In this document: positions 29,196 through 38,741 of the stretch, piece after piece | Layout of the letters: every line of letters starts with the position of its first letter | Position numbering within the stretch: position 1 is the first letter of the stretch | Assembly (NCBI GenBank): GCA_028820655.1 | Contig: JAPPIK010000011.1 | Coordinates: 21,732-85,731 of the forward strand | Length of the DNA stretch: 64,000 nt | Reading direction: 5' to 3' | Origin: Candidatus Poribacteria bacterium | GTDB lineage: Bacteria; Poribacteria; WGA-4E; JAJDTR01 | Notes under the pieces: model-generated | What the model saw: the letters and a program-made list of their open reading frames with translations, nothing else | Told to the model about the DNA's origin: nothing | The model's database searches: none | Position numbers and translations under genes: made by a program

Positions 29196-29560
29196 GCAGA
29201 CAACAATAAAAGCCTGAAAAACTCCCCATAGTTGACTAAAAATGGCTTAGTTACCGACTACTCAAAACAGGTTCTGAAGCTGGCGATGGAAGGGAAAATT
29301 GGTCAATCAATAGGATTCACGGAAGTATCTAGGTGGTTTCTACTCGTTTGTGGAGATATCCCCTAAAATATAGGATGTGAAAATTCGAGATTACTCACGT
29401 CTATTATGCGGAAGATGAGTTGAAAGTTAGCTTATTGGGATTGACACGATTCATTGGCTCGGTAAGAAACCTCATCAACACACAGTTTCATAGGGCGTAG
29501 TGCGAATTTGAGTCTAACCCAACTCGAAAGATGCCAATATAGCTTCGTCATGGAGGTAGT

Positions 29561-30085
29561 ATGCTTTTAGATTTTGAAGGGTTGTCACCGAACATTCATC
29601 CCAGCGCCTTCATTGCTCCCGGCGCAATGATCATCGGCGATGTCTCCATCGGAGAAGATTCGGGAATATGGTTCAATTGCGTTTTGCGGGGAGATATTGA
29701 TCGAATTGAGGTCGGAGCCAGATCGAACATTCAGGATGGCACAGTCATTCATCTCGATTCTGGTATTCCGACTATCGTCGGCGATGATGTTACAATCGGC
29801 CACGCTGCCATTATCCATGCGTGCACAATCAGCGACGGGGCGTTGATTGGGATGGGCGCGATCGTCCTCTCTGGAGCGAAAATCGGTGAGGAAGCAATAG
29901 TCGCCGCCGGTACTCTTGTGCGCGAGGGGCAGGAAATTCCGCCGCGCTCGGTAGCTATGGGTGTCCCCGCAAAAGTTAGGCGGGAGACGACGGAGGAAGA
30001 TCTCGAACGCATGCGAGAAAATGCCGCGGGGTATGCCCGGCGCGGAACTGTCATGCGAAAGACGATTGGAAACACACAACGGTAG
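29561..30085 (+). CDS. Gamma-class carbonic anhydrase family protein
   Basis: A 174-residue left-handed beta-helix protein built of hexapeptide repeats (IGDVSIGEDSGIWFN, IGMGAIVLSGAKIG). The three zinc-ligand histidines of the gamma class are present in VIHLD and GHAAIIHACTI (about residues 67, 84 and 89). Family members hydrate CO2 or act as related acyl-CoA binding trimers, and bacterial YrdA-like homologues often show little activity, so function is not certain. A GGAGG ribosome site precedes the ATG. The short tail after the helix is basic and helical. Confidence 0.9.
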   Translation: MLLDFEGLSPNIHPSAFIAPGAMIIGDVSIGEDSGIWFNCVLRGDIDRIEVGARSNIQDGTVIHLDSGIPTIVGDDVTIGHAAIIHACTISDGALIGMGAIVLSGAKIGEEAIVAAGTLVREGQEIPPRSVAMGVPAKVRRETTEEDLERMRENAAGYARRGTVMRKTIGNTQR

Positions 30086-30460
30086 CGAACGCACCAACAA
30101 CGGAACAATGAGCATATGGTTCGTAGTAGCAATCAACCGAACGGATAGTGAGGGATCAAGGGACATGGATAATGACCGCGATAGAGATCCCTTCATTGCG
30201 AGTCTCGCCGGTTGTTAACTCGGCTGTAGTCCGTCTGTCGAATTGTCTTGCAACGATTCGGGGGTTAAATGACGATTCGATCTTCTATGTGTCTAGAATA
30301 ACGGCAGGCCAATCATCTGCCCTAGAGGACTAAGGGTGGTGTGGAAAAAATCTTCCAACCTTCCACTCTTCCATCCTTCCAATCCGATTTTTCCAAGTTG
30401 AGGCAGGAGAAACCTCTTAGATTGATTCTTGCTTGACTCTAAAAAAAGCCCTTACTGATA
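30086..30460. other. Intergenic region with a composite repeat
   Basis: 375 bases. It contains the composite 37-nt repeat at 30131-30191 and a pyrimidine-rich stretch, CTTCCAACCTTCCACTC, near 30352-30380. No gene is seen. Confidence 0.5.
30131..30191 (+). repeat. 37-nt interspersed repeat, composite copy
   Basis: A partial head unit, AATCAACCGAACGGATAGTG, is followed by a complete copy that begins GGATCAAGGGACATGG and ends CGCGATAGAGATCCC. Total 61 nt. Confidence 0.65.
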
Positions 30461-30769
30461 ATGCTTGACCTAAACACAAATCTTCCGATAACGCTTGACG
30501 AAATACCCGAGGCAGAACAAAAAGCGTTACTCGAGAATGTGGCAACACAGATTGTAAAGCGTCGATTAACCGTCCCGGCAATCATGGCGCTAGAGATTTT
30601 TAAACCCCTTAATTTTCTCGGTAGTCAAACCCTTATTGCCCTCAGTCCCTTTGTTCAGTCAATTTTCAATTCGACCGACTACCAGAAGTTTGCATTGATT
30701 ATCGAAAAAGACTCAAATGTAGAATCCCTAATCAGATTAATCGAAGATTTTGACAAAGAGGAGAAGTAG
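30461..30769 (+). CDS. Small protein upstream of GlmL
   Basis: A 102-residue protein without a name that I can support. It has a hydrophobic central stretch (LTVPAIMALEIFKPLNFLG, about residues 35-53) and an acidic C-terminus (LIEDFDKEEK). Its stop is one base before the GTG of the GlmL-like gene, so the two are almost certainly co-expressed and may act together. A promoter-like TTGACT-18-GATAAT overlaps the ATG (30433-30462), so the start could be slightly downstream. No ribosome site is obvious. Confidence 0.6.
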   Translation: MLDLNTNLPITLDEIPEAEQKALLENVATQIVKRRLTVPAIMALEIFKPLNFLGSQTLIALSPFVQSIFNSTDYQKFALIIEKDSNVESLIRLIEDFDKEEK

Positions 30770-30770
30770 A

Positions 30771-32630
30771 GTGTCAGAAACGCTGAATGCAGCCGAAGGA
30801 ATTGAGTCATCGTCGTACGCAACGAAGGAAATTCGTTCAATAGTCGCGACGGATTGCGGTAGTACCACGACGAAGGCAATCCTAATCGAAAAACGGGATA
30901 ATGATTATCGGCTTGTCGTTCGTGGCGAAGCACCGACGACTGTTGAAGCGCCCGTTGAAGATGTTACTGCCGGCGTGATTAACGCGATCACCGAGGTTGA
31001 AGAACTCGTCGGGCGCCAACTTTTGGACGACGGGAAGATCCTTAAGCCGGAGAAAGATGGGTCGGGAGTGGATTTATATATCTCCACCAGCAGCGCCGGA
31101 GGAGGGTTGCAGATGATGGTTGCGGGCGTCGTCCGAAATCTCACCGCGGAAAGCGCCGAGCGCGCGGCACTGGGGGCCGGAGCAATCGTCATGGATGTAA
31201 TTGCGTCGAACGATAAGCGACTACCCCACGAAAAAATCGAGCGGATTCGAGCCTTACGCCCCGACATGATACTTCTGTCAGGCGGCGTCGACGGGGGGAC
31301 GACATCCCACGTCACCGAACTCGCAGAAATAATAGGGGCCGCCAACCCGACCCCGCGCTTGGGAATCGGTTACGAATTGCCGGTCATTTACGCCGGCAAC
31401 AAAGATGCCAGTGATTCTGTTGGCGCGGAACTCGAAGGAAAGATGTCGATTGAGATTGTGGACAATTTGCGTCCTGTGTTGGAAAAGGAAAACCTAATGC
31501 CCACTCGATTGAAGATTCAAGATCAGTTCCTGGAGCATGTAATGGCGCATGCACCAGGGTATGGGAAGCTAATTGACTGGGCAGACGCGCCTATCATGCC
31601 GACGCCGGGGGCCGTTGGCGCGATTATGCAGACGGTAGCCCGCCAACAGAATATTCAGTTGGTGGGAGTTGACATCGGCGGCGCAACAACAGACGTATTC
31701 TCTGTCTTTGAGAATCGAGATGGAATTGCAAAATTCAACCGAACCGTCAGCGCCAACCTTGGGATGAGTTACAGCATTTCCAATGTCCTTGCCGAGGCAG
31801 GGTTGGAAAACATCCTGCGCTGGGTGCCTTTTGAGATGGACCACGCCGACCTGCGCAACCGAATCCGTAACAAAACCATCCGTCCGACTACCATTCCTCA
31901 AACGCTTCAAGAACTGATTGTCGAACAGGCAATTGCCCGTGAAGCATTGCGACTCGCCTTTGAGCAGCACAAGCAACTCGCTGTAGAGTTACGCGGCACA
32001 CAGCAACAGCGTACAATTTCCGAAGCCTTCGCCCAATCGGAAAGCGGTGAGACGCTTGTAAACATGCTTGGGCTAGACTTGATTGTTGGCAGCGGTGGTG
32101 TGCTTTCGCACGCTCCACGACGAGAGCAAGCCATGTTGATGATGATTGATGCCTTTCAACCGGAAGGAATCACGCGTCTCGCCGTTGATAGTATCTTTAT
32201 GATGCCTCAACTTGGTGTTTTGGCACAGGTCAATCAAGAGGCGGCAACGCAAGTGTTTGAGCGTGATTGTCTTGTACACCTAGGTACATGTATCGCTCCC
32301 GTGGGAACCGCAAATCCCGGTGATGCTTGCCTCTCAGTCCGTGTGGAACAGTCGGAAGACGAAACCATTATCGAAGATGTGCCATTCGGTCAATTGCGAC
32401 TCTACCCGCTCGGGAATGGACAAAAGGCGAACGTCAAAGTTCAACCAGACCGTCGTTTTGATGTCGGGGCAAATCACGGCCATCTCATGGATACCGAGGT
32501 GACCGGCGGTGTGGTCGGATTAGTCGTGGATACGCGAGGCCGTCCATTGGAGGTTTCGCCTGAAGCCACCTTGCGCGTCGGCGACCTCAAGAAGTGGACG
32601 GAGGCACTCGACGCGTACGGCGCCCATTAA
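30771..32630 (+). CDS. GlmL/MutL-family ATPase
   Basis: A member of the GlmL (MutL, PF13941-type) family, actin-fold ATPases encoded next to B12-dependent carbon-skeleton mutases and thought to reactivate them. The N-terminal phosphate loop is TDCGSTTTKAILIE (about 27-40). A second glycine-rich element, VGVDIGGATTDVFSVF, lies near residue 300, and GLDLIVGSGGVLSHAP near 440. I chose the GTG at 30771, which has GAGGAG 7 bases upstream and follows the stop of the preceding gene. This gives 619 residues. The frame opens at a TTG seven codons earlier. No glutamate, ornithine or related mutase is present in the window. Confidence 0.9.
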   Translation: MSETLNAAEGIESSSYATKEIRSIVATDCGSTTTKAILIEKRDNDYRLVVRGEAPTTVEAPVEDVTAGVINAITEVEELVGRQLLDDGKILKPEKDGSGVDLYISTSSAGGGLQMMVAGVVRNLTAESAERAALGAGAIVMDVIASNDKRLPHEKIERIRALRPDMILLSGGVDGGTTSHVTELAEIIGAANPTPRLGIGYELPVIYAGNKDASDSVGAELEGKMSIEIVDNLRPVLEKENLMPTRLKIQDQFLEHVMAHAPGYGKLIDWADAPIMPTPGAVGAIMQTVARQQNIQLVGVDIGGATTDVFSVFENRDGIAKFNRTVSANLGMSYSISNVLAEAGLENILRWVPFEMDHADLRNRIRNKTIRPTTIPQTLQELIVEQAIAREALRLAFEQHKQLAVELRGTQQQRTISEAFAQSESGETLVNMLGLDLIVGSGGVLSHAPRREQAMLMMIDAFQPEGITRLAVDSIFMMPQLGVLAQVNQEAATQVFERDCLVHLGTCIAPVGTANPGDACLSVRVEQSEDETIIEDVPFGQLRLYPLGNGQKANVKVQPDRRFDVGANHGHLMDTEVTGGVVGLVVDTRGRPLEVSPEATLRVGDLKKWTEALDAYGAH

Positions 32631-32657
32631 GTTGAAGGGTGCGGATCCGATGGGGGC

Positions 32658-33242
32658 TCACGGCTGTGCGGCCAATACAATTGCCCCGCAACCGATTCGC
32701 GCTCCGGCGGCGCCCGACGGTTGTGACGCAAAATCGTCCGCCCCTGCATGGACGATGATTCCTCGTCCAACGATATCCACATCAGAACCGGTGCCAATTT
32801 CCCAAAGGTCAGTCTTCAACGAAATACTGCCAATCCCATCTTCGCCGACGCTTATGTTGCCGATGTCGCCAAGGTGGAATTCCCCTTCGCCCCACTTTCC
32901 GTGTGCTACTCCGGTGGGATTCCAGTGCCCGCCAGCCGATTTTCCGTCAGGAGAACTGCAGTCGCCGTACTGGTGGATGTGAACCGCGTGTAGCCCCGGG
33001 GAAGCTCCCTTGATTTCGACGAGGAGCGCTATTTGGTCGCCACTCTGTGTGAAAGTAGCTGTCCCGGTTACGCTACTTCCGCTCGTCGGTCCTATCATCG
33101 CAATCGCTTGCTGCGGAGCAGGAGCATCGGCGCCACTGAATAGATCCTGAAGCAAGCCGCAACTCGCCAAACTCATGACGAGCCCAATCAGAAAGATTGG
33201 TAACCAGTAAGTTGCATTACAAGTCTTCAAAGACTTTTTCAT
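32658..33242 (-). CDS. sodC: Cu/Zn superoxide dismutase lipoprotein
   Basis: Converts superoxide to oxygen and hydrogen peroxide outside the cytoplasm. A signal peptide ends in the lipobox LASC (about residue 29), so it is anchored in a membrane. The metal ligands are intact: HAVHIHQYGDC (Cu), GGHWNP and HLGDIGN (Zn region) and IIVHAGADDF. The disulfide partners are the Cys of GDC and of RIGCG. The start is the ATG at 33242, with GGAGG 8 bases upstream, giving 194 residues; the frame extends 18 codons further without support. It is convergent with the GlmL gene. Confidence 0.95.
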   Translation of the reverse strand: MKKSLKTCNATYWLPIFLIGLVMSLASCGLLQDLFSGADAPAPQQAIAMIGPTSGSSVTGTATFTQSGDQIALLVEIKGASPGLHAVHIHQYGDCSSPDGKSAGGHWNPTGVAHGKWGEGEFHLGDIGNISVGEDGIGSISLKTDLWEIGTGSDVDIVGRGIIVHAGADDFASQPSGAAGARIGCGAIVLAAQP

Positions 33243-33706
33243 TGTCAAATCCTCCGAATCAAAGTAAAATTGGGCGTGTGAATGCCGTTTTCGCAATTAA
33301 TTTCAGCGTGGTACCAATTCTATCAATCGGCAGTGCATTGATGCGTCAATCAAGTCTTTCCAATGTGGGGCAGCGGATTTTCTATCTTACTCCCTTTCCG
33401 GACGCTTAAACCCCGTGTTCGGTTTCCGAGTGAAAGGAATCGGTTGGACTAGGGGATGCCATAGTAGCACGTTGAGAAACACCACAGTTACGAATATGCA
33501 ATCGAAATGGTATTAACAACGGCTTCGCCAAGATGATGAATTGAGTTTATCACAAGGGTTTGGGAATTTCAACGCCAAAGCACGTGAGCCATTAATCTTA
33601 TGTTTTTCCGGATTCGAGTCTTATTCAGATTAACCGAACTTTCGTTCCGCTACCTCAATTCTGCTTCGGTAACCATAATTTGCTTTCCTTGAAGGAGGAA
33701 TGAACA
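33243..33706. other. Divergent intergenic region
   Basis: About 460 bases between divergent sodC and the mannonate dehydratase gene. I see nothing specific in it. Confidence 0.35.
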
Positions 33707-34717
33707 ATGGCAGCAGAGCACCCGATGGACAAAGTTGAACCCGGCATAAAGGTAGCCGCCCAAATGTCTCCCGAACCAAGCGAAGAAGACTTACAATTTG
33801 CGCGGCAGATGGGTGTCGAATATGTTGTGTTGTGGACCGACGGTGCGCACGCAAACTATGACTATTTCATGAGTCGCCGCGAGATATTCGAGAACGCCGG
33901 TCTCAAAATTTACGGTTTCGGCAATGGCGATGTCCACTGCCAGGCGGCGCTCGTGTTAAACTTGCCCAACCGTGATGAAAAGGTTGAACAGTATAAGCGA
34001 TACATTCGTGATTTGGGCAAAGCGGGTATTCCCTACACCACCTATGCCCATATGGCGAACGGCGTCTGGAGCACTGATCCCGAGCAAACTCGAGGCGGGG
34101 CGCAAGCACGAGCCTTTGACTTAGCCAGAGCCGAGAACAGGAGCCAGTGGCGAAATCAGTCGCGGCTGACCCACGGCCGCGAATACTCCGAGGAGGAGGT
34201 TTGGGAAAATTTCACTCATTTCATTAGGGAAGCGGCACCGGTGGCCGAGGAAGCGGGTGTTATGATTGGCATCCACCCGGACGATCCCCCCGGACCAAGT
34301 CTAGGCGGCGTTCCTCGCTGTATTTTTAGCAGCTTCGAGGGATATAAACGTGCACTAGACATTGCCGATAGCCCCAACGTTGGGATGTGTTTCTGTGTCG
34401 GCTGCTGGCTTGAAGGCGGGGAATCAATGGGGAGGGATGTGTTAGACTCCATCCGCCATTTCGGCGAACGCGGGAAAATTTTTAAGGTACATTTCCGCAA
34501 TGTGGACAAACCGCTGCCGCACTTTGTCGAGACATTTGTGGACAACGGTTACATGGATATGTATCAAGTAATGAGGGTCATGCGCGAGGTAAATTTTAAA
34601 GGGGTGGCGATCCCGGACCACATTCCTCAAATGGCGGATGATGGTCGGGTCGGGACAGCCTATACCATCGCTTATATGAACGCTCTTGTGAAACGCGCAA
34701 ATGAGGAAGTGGAGTAA
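33707..34717 (+). CDS. uxuA: Mannonate dehydratase family protein
   Basis: A TIM-barrel enzyme of the UxuA family, which dehydrates D-mannonate to 2-keto-3-deoxygluconate in hexuronate breakdown. The family blocks are GIHPDDPPGPSLGG (about 185-198), GMCFCVGCW (about 225-233) and FKVHFRNVD (about 262-270), covering metal ligands in Asp/His/Cys. It has 336 residues, near the usual ~340-390. AAGGAGGA precedes the ATG. No other hexuronate gene is adjacent, so it may act on a different sugar acid. Confidence 0.88.
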   Translation: MAAEHPMDKVEPGIKVAAQMSPEPSEEDLQFARQMGVEYVVLWTDGAHANYDYFMSRREIFENAGLKIYGFGNGDVHCQAALVLNLPNRDEKVEQYKRYIRDLGKAGIPYTTYAHMANGVWSTDPEQTRGGAQARAFDLARAENRSQWRNQSRLTHGREYSEEEVWENFTHFIREAAPVAEEAGVMIGIHPDDPPGPSLGGVPRCIFSSFEGYKRALDIADSPNVGMCFCVGCWLEGGESMGRDVLDSIRHFGERGKIFKVHFRNVDKPLPHFVETFVDNGYMDMYQVMRVMREVNFKGVAIPDHIPQMADDGRVGTAYTIAYMNALVKRANEEVE

Positions 34718-35042
34718 AGATCAAAAAGTGGGAGGTGTGCGTTGGGCTGACGAAACAGTGTAGAACTTTATAAGGTTTTGGCTAAGAGTTCCTTTATTAT
34801 TCAGAGTGTCAACGGAGTGACCCAAACCTAACTGACTCGCTGTCCATAGACAACAAAATATTGGGATTCACTTAGAGGTCGGAAATCTTAAGCAACAATA
34901 GAACACCAAACACAATTGAAGTATCCGGCGTTTTCGGGGAGGGCTGAAAGGTCAACTGGCTGTGGTGACTTCCAAAGTCCGGAAATTTGTCATCGTTCAC
35001 GCCATCCGCCCGCTTGATCGCAATTTTAATCTACAACACTTC
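34718..35042. other. Intergenic region without visible features
   Basis: 325 bases between convergent genes. I see no gene, repeat copy or clear terminator. Confidence 0.3.
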
Positions 35043-37238
35043 TCAATTTGCCAATGGTCTGCGAACATCGAGAATCCATCCTTTGGTTAACGCGGGTTTG
35101 TATTCTCCGCCGCGTAGGTATTCGGACGTATGCCATAGGCAGAGTTGCTTCCCATCGGGCAACCATGTGACAGAAGTTAGAGCCCCCGCCGCTCGCGCGA
35201 TGGCGTGCTTCCGGTTTGTTTCTAGATTGAGTACCCACACCTTCCATCGCAGGCCCATGCAGTCTTCACGCTCCATGAATGCAAGATACTTACCTTCGGG
35301 CGACCATGACGGCGACGTGTGCTTGAGAATTCTCGTTCGGCTTCGTTCGTCGACATCCGTAACATGAAGGCGTTTGTCGAGCAAGCGGTCGGGACGAATA
35401 CCCCCGGACAGCACATAAGCGAGTTTTGAGCCATCCGCGGACCAGTGAATCTGCTTGACGCGCTGGTGCTGGGTGCGAATCTCACCAATCCTTGTTCCGT
35501 TGACGTTTTGCAATCGAATGCGGGCATACCCCGATTTGTAGCGCTGGTGATCCAGACCAATGGCAATTCGCTCTCCGTCCGGTGACCAAGCGGGTTTGTC
35601 CAAGAAACTGAACGCGCCGACCCGTCCTTCAATCGGGACGCGAGTGATTGGCGCCAAGCCGGAGGTATCGCTATTGATTTGATACACGACATCGAAACCT
35701 TCGTCCCACCGCCTGAACGCGAGTTTGTTCGCGACCGGCGACCATACCGGCGCATCGCCGCTCACGAGGTTGGTCAGACGCGCCGTTTTCAGATCAAATG
35801 TCCATACCTCGCTCTCACCATCTTTACGAGCCTCAAACGCAAGCAGATTACCGTTGAATGACCACGATAAGTGCGGATTGTAGAACCTCCCGTCGCACAG
35901 CTTACGAAAGCGCTTTGCTTCCCTGTCCGTGATCCAGATTTCGCTTGCCTTCCAGTATTGACCGGAAAGATTCGTTCGCTTGAAAAACGCGATCGCTTTT
36001 CCGTCGGGCGACCAATGTGGATATTCGCCGCCCTCAATGAGTTCCATCATACGGATGTTGGAGCACATTGAGATATTGAATTGCACCCCGCCGTTTTCTT
36101 CAAACCTACCGATGGCAAATTCGTCCATCCATCCGGATGCATCGTCCGGAAGTTCAACCTGATACCATCCGGTACCTTCATTCAGGATTGGAAGCTCGAC
36201 GCCGTCGTTGAGATGCAGTTGCACCGGGGAATCGGAATCTTTCATAGAATAGACGGGCGCTTCATCGTGCACTACGATTCCAACCTGCCGATCATCCGCT
36301 TGCGGCTCCGGGGATTCCGCCGACCGATTTTCGAGAGCGTACAGGTAGCCGTCATGGGACGTGACGTACAGGGTGCCATCGGAGATCGCAGGCGCCGCGT
36401 CAATAAATCCTTGCGTCTCGTATGACCAGAGTTTCTCTTTTGATCCAGCGTCTATGGCGTGGACGTGATTGTCCCGCGCGCCGATGTATACCACTCCATT
36501 CGCTATTACGGGATAGCTGTAGGTGTAATCCACAAAACTCCGCCACAATTCTGCCTCGTGTTCAGGCATAATTGGACGCAACTTGCCCTGGACACAGCCG
36601 AATTCAATCCCGTCAATCCGTACCCGATTTCGACGTTTCCCCTCTCCTTCTCCCGTTGTTGCATTGATGAGGTGAATCGTCCGCGTGAAGGCGCCGATGT
36701 AGACCTGTCCATTGGAGATTATCGGCGGAGAATCTATCCACGTGTCCGACTTGAATTTCCAAACGAGTTCGCCGGTTTTCACGTCGAGGGCGTACACGAC
36801 ATTGTCTCTCGAACTAAAGTAGATATGATTGTTCCACACCGCCGCGGCATACCGAATAGCGTCACCGCTGCGAAAGGTCCATTTCACCCCCCACCGCTCT
36901 GCATCCAGTGCGTACAGTGTGCCATCCGTCGAGCCGACGTAGACCGTGCCATCGACAATAATTGGGCTTGCGTGGATAGGTCCGCCGGTTTTGAATTTCC
37001 AACGCAGCTTTAGCGGCGGTTTGAGCGTCTGATCGGGACTCTTCCCGGAAAAGTGTGGATCGTGCATGAACATCGTCCAATCTTCGGGACGGGTTTGGGG
37101 AATGCTCGGCTTTCCGCGTGAGGTCTCAGCAGGTGATTTCGTGCTCACGGCGTCTTGGGCCTCTCGGGAATCTTGAGATTGGCAGCCGATCAGCACCATG
37201 AAGGGTACGGATAGGATAAGGATGAGACGCCAAGCCAT
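35043..37238 (-). CDS. Lipoprotein with PQQ-type propeller, SH3-like and TolB-like propeller domains
   Basis: A 731-residue exported lipoprotein with signal peptide and lipobox VLIGC (about residue 19). Residues ~45-310 form PQQ-like propeller repeats (TVYVGSTDGTLYALDAE, VYALDVKTGELVWKFKS). A short bacterial SH3-like segment follows (~325-390; TGWYQVELPDDASGWM). Residues ~400-720 are TolB/WD40-like repeats (PHWSPDGKAIAFF, PAWSPDGERIAIG, PSWSPEGKYLAFME). No PQQ-dependent enzyme signature is seen, so a scaffold or sensor role is more likely than catalysis. The start is the ATG with GAGGA 7 bases upstream; a TTG two codons earlier also keeps the frame. Confidence 0.85.
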   Translation of the reverse strand: MAWRLILILSVPFMVLIGCQSQDSREAQDAVSTKSPAETSRGKPSIPQTRPEDWTMFMHDPHFSGKSPDQTLKPPLKLRWKFKTGGPIHASPIIVDGTVYVGSTDGTLYALDAERWGVKWTFRSGDAIRYAAAVWNNHIYFSSRDNVVYALDVKTGELVWKFKSDTWIDSPPIISNGQVYIGAFTRTIHLINATTGEGEGKRRNRVRIDGIEFGCVQGKLRPIMPEHEAELWRSFVDYTYSYPVIANGVVYIGARDNHVHAIDAGSKEKLWSYETQGFIDAAPAISDGTLYVTSHDGYLYALENRSAESPEPQADDRQVGIVVHDEAPVYSMKDSDSPVQLHLNDGVELPILNEGTGWYQVELPDDASGWMDEFAIGRFEENGGVQFNISMCSNIRMMELIEGGEYPHWSPDGKAIAFFKRTNLSGQYWKASEIWITDREAKRFRKLCDGRFYNPHLSWSFNGNLLAFEARKDGESEVWTFDLKTARLTNLVSGDAPVWSPVANKLAFRRWDEGFDVVYQINSDTSGLAPITRVPIEGRVGAFSFLDKPAWSPDGERIAIGLDHQRYKSGYARIRLQNVNGTRIGEIRTQHQRVKQIHWSADGSKLAYVLSGGIRPDRLLDKRLHVTDVDERSRTRILKHTSPSWSPEGKYLAFMEREDCMGLRWKVWVLNLETNRKHAIARAAGALTSVTWLPDGKQLCLWHTSEYLRGGEYKPALTKGWILDVRRPLAN

Positions 37239-37565
37239 TGACAATCCTCGAAAATTATGTGGGAGACAGCGCCCGTGTTTCAGCTAAAGAGGGGCGATCG
37301 TCAGAAGGAAGGATGAGACCAAACCTGACGGGAGTATAGCATTCGCCAAGAAGCGCGTCAACGAAAATCTCGTGCCGTGCGTCATGGGATATATCACCTG
37401 TGGCACGGGTAATCAGCTTAAGTGTTCTCTTAATCTGCGATATCTGCCTTGATCTGGCATCAAAACGGCTTTATAATCAGCGTCGAGAGATGCTGTATAA
37501 TTGTGTTTATGCGACAATATAGGGGCGCTCACCGGCGCCCCACAACCAAAAGAAAAGGAGCCATC
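37239..37565. other. Promoter region with a GC-rich hairpin
   Basis: Contains the promoter at 37449-37477, a second TATAAT at 37496-37501 and a hairpin with arms GGGGCGC (37522-37528) and GCGCCCC (37535-37541) 25 bases before the ATG of the following gene. The hairpin could affect its translation. Confidence 0.5.
37449..37477 (+). promoter_or_regulatory. Promoter of the small secreted protein gene
   Basis: TTGATC (37449-37454) and TATAAT (37472-37477) are 17 bases apart, about 90 bases before the ATG at 37566. Confidence 0.5.
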
Positions 37566-38192
37566 ATGAATAGGAAAGAGCGATTGTATGCGGTTATAGG
37601 CGGGGCCGTTGGGGCGGTACTAGCTTTGACAGTGTGTTCATTTTTTCCGCCGGGCGCTCAAAGCCAGAGCAATACTTTCGGCGAGATAACCTGCACGAGG
37701 TTGAAGGTTGTTAATGCTAACGGAGTTGAAGTGGTTTCGATAAACGGGGATGACAAGGGCGGTACGATTTATATCACCGAGGATACAAAGTCCGCGACAG
37801 TTGAAGAGATGTTCGATATGAGTAAGGTCGTAATAGGTTGTGGCGCAGGTGCTGCAAAGATTGAAATTTGGGGAGGGGTATCGCCGATGATCGGTTTAGG
37901 AATAGATAAAAACGGAGGAACTGTCAACATCTATCCCCGAGATTTTGATAACGGCGGAAGGATACGTATGTTAATTAATGAATACGGAGGACGAGTCAAT
38001 GTAACCGGAATGAAGACAGATTATGCTGAACATAGACGCTCTGCCTCGTTGGCAATTAATGAGCACGGTGGATATGCTGTTGTCTTTGGGCGTGGTAACG
38101 ATGAGATACGCGCAGCTATGGGAGTGAATGAATATGGGAACGGTGCTGTGTCTACTTGGGACAAGAACGGGTATCGCTTGAGCGATAGATAG
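37566..38192 (+). CDS. Secreted repeat protein of unknown function
   Basis: A 208-residue protein with an N-terminal hydrophobic segment (LYAVIGGAVGAVLALTVCSF), so it is exported or membrane-anchored. The remainder is glycine- and beta-rich, with three loose repeats in its second half: INEYGGRVNVTG, INEHGGYAVVFG and VNEYGNGAVSTW. This periodicity suggests stacked beta strands. The ATG has AGGAG 6 bases upstream; the frame is open for 39 more codons, which overlap the promoter and a hairpin and are not coding. I do not recognise a function. Confidence 0.75.
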   Translation: MNRKERLYAVIGGAVGAVLALTVCSFFPPGAQSQSNTFGEITCTRLKVVNANGVEVVSINGDDKGGTIYITEDTKSATVEEMFDMSKVVIGCGAGAAKIEIWGGVSPMIGLGIDKNGGTVNIYPRDFDNGGRIRMLINEYGGRVNVTGMKTDYAEHRRSASLAINEHGGYAVVFGRGNDEIRAAMGVNEYGNGAVSTWDKNGYRLSDR

Positions 38193-38385
38193 GCCCGCGA
38201 GGCGCAGAATGAAAGGAGGATTAACCATGAATCCAATTGCTTCGCTCAATCGCAATTCACCAGCATCTATCGTCGTGAGTCCAGCGAGATGGACTTGATG
38301 CGGGCATCAGAGTCGCCCAACACGTTGCGGGCGTAAAAATATTCACTCGGATGAAGCGCCAAGTAGCTTGTTTCGAAGTGCTTAT

Positions 38386-38455
38386 GGGATCTCTATCGAT
38401 CAACTGAGCGGATCGCGAAGGAGCAACTGACCGATAGGGACGGCGCTAGAACTCC
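38386..38455 (+). repeat. 37-nt interspersed repeat, composite with inverted fragment
   Basis: GGGATCTCTATC (38386-38397) is the reverse complement of the repeat tail. A composite plus-strand copy follows at once: head unit GATCAACTGAGCGGATCGCG, a second head unit, then the tail GGCGCTAGAACTCC. Confidence 0.55.
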
Positions 38456-38559
38456 AATAGCAAATCCTACTCCCTAATCAGCCGGTCGATCTCAACCTAC
38501 GCACTCGTCCTCCCGACACACCGTACCCGTGGGAGGGGCATCTTGCCCCGACTGGAAGA

Positions 38560-38584
38560 GTCGCGACCTGGAGGTCGCTCCTAC
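38560..38584 (-). repeat. 25-nt GTAGGAGCGA repeat
   Basis: On the minus strand it begins GTAGGAGCGACCTCC and ends GTCGCGA. Related copies are at 41525-41549, 47296-47320 and 62734-62757. Confidence 0.55.
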
Positions 38585-38712
38585 AAAGGAGAAAGCGGTC
38601 TGGATTTGCCAATCCGGATCGAGCAGCGAGGGACGCCGATGGAGGAACATGCAGTTGCGTTTCGTGCCGCTTGACCCATCCTACAAGTTGCGCGATGCGC
38701 CGGATATTTTAC

Positions 38713-38741
38713 TTGAATCTGCCACGTATTTATGGTAAAAT
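38713..38741 (+). promoter_or_regulatory. glyA promoter
   Basis: TTGAAT (38713-38718) and TAAAAT (38736-38741) are 17 bases apart, about 130 bases before the glyA ATG. Confidence 0.55.

Larger units (their letters stand above)
28864..29560. other. Repeat-rich intergenic region
   Basis: About 700 bases without a gene. The first half is dominated by nested repeats (28985-29195). The second half shows no recognisable feature beyond scattered AT-rich stretches. Confidence 0.55.

Noticed and set aside
29585-30196. Minus-strand open frame of 203 codons
   Set aside because: Antisense to the gamma carbonic anhydrase gene; composition and lack of motifs mark it as a shadow.
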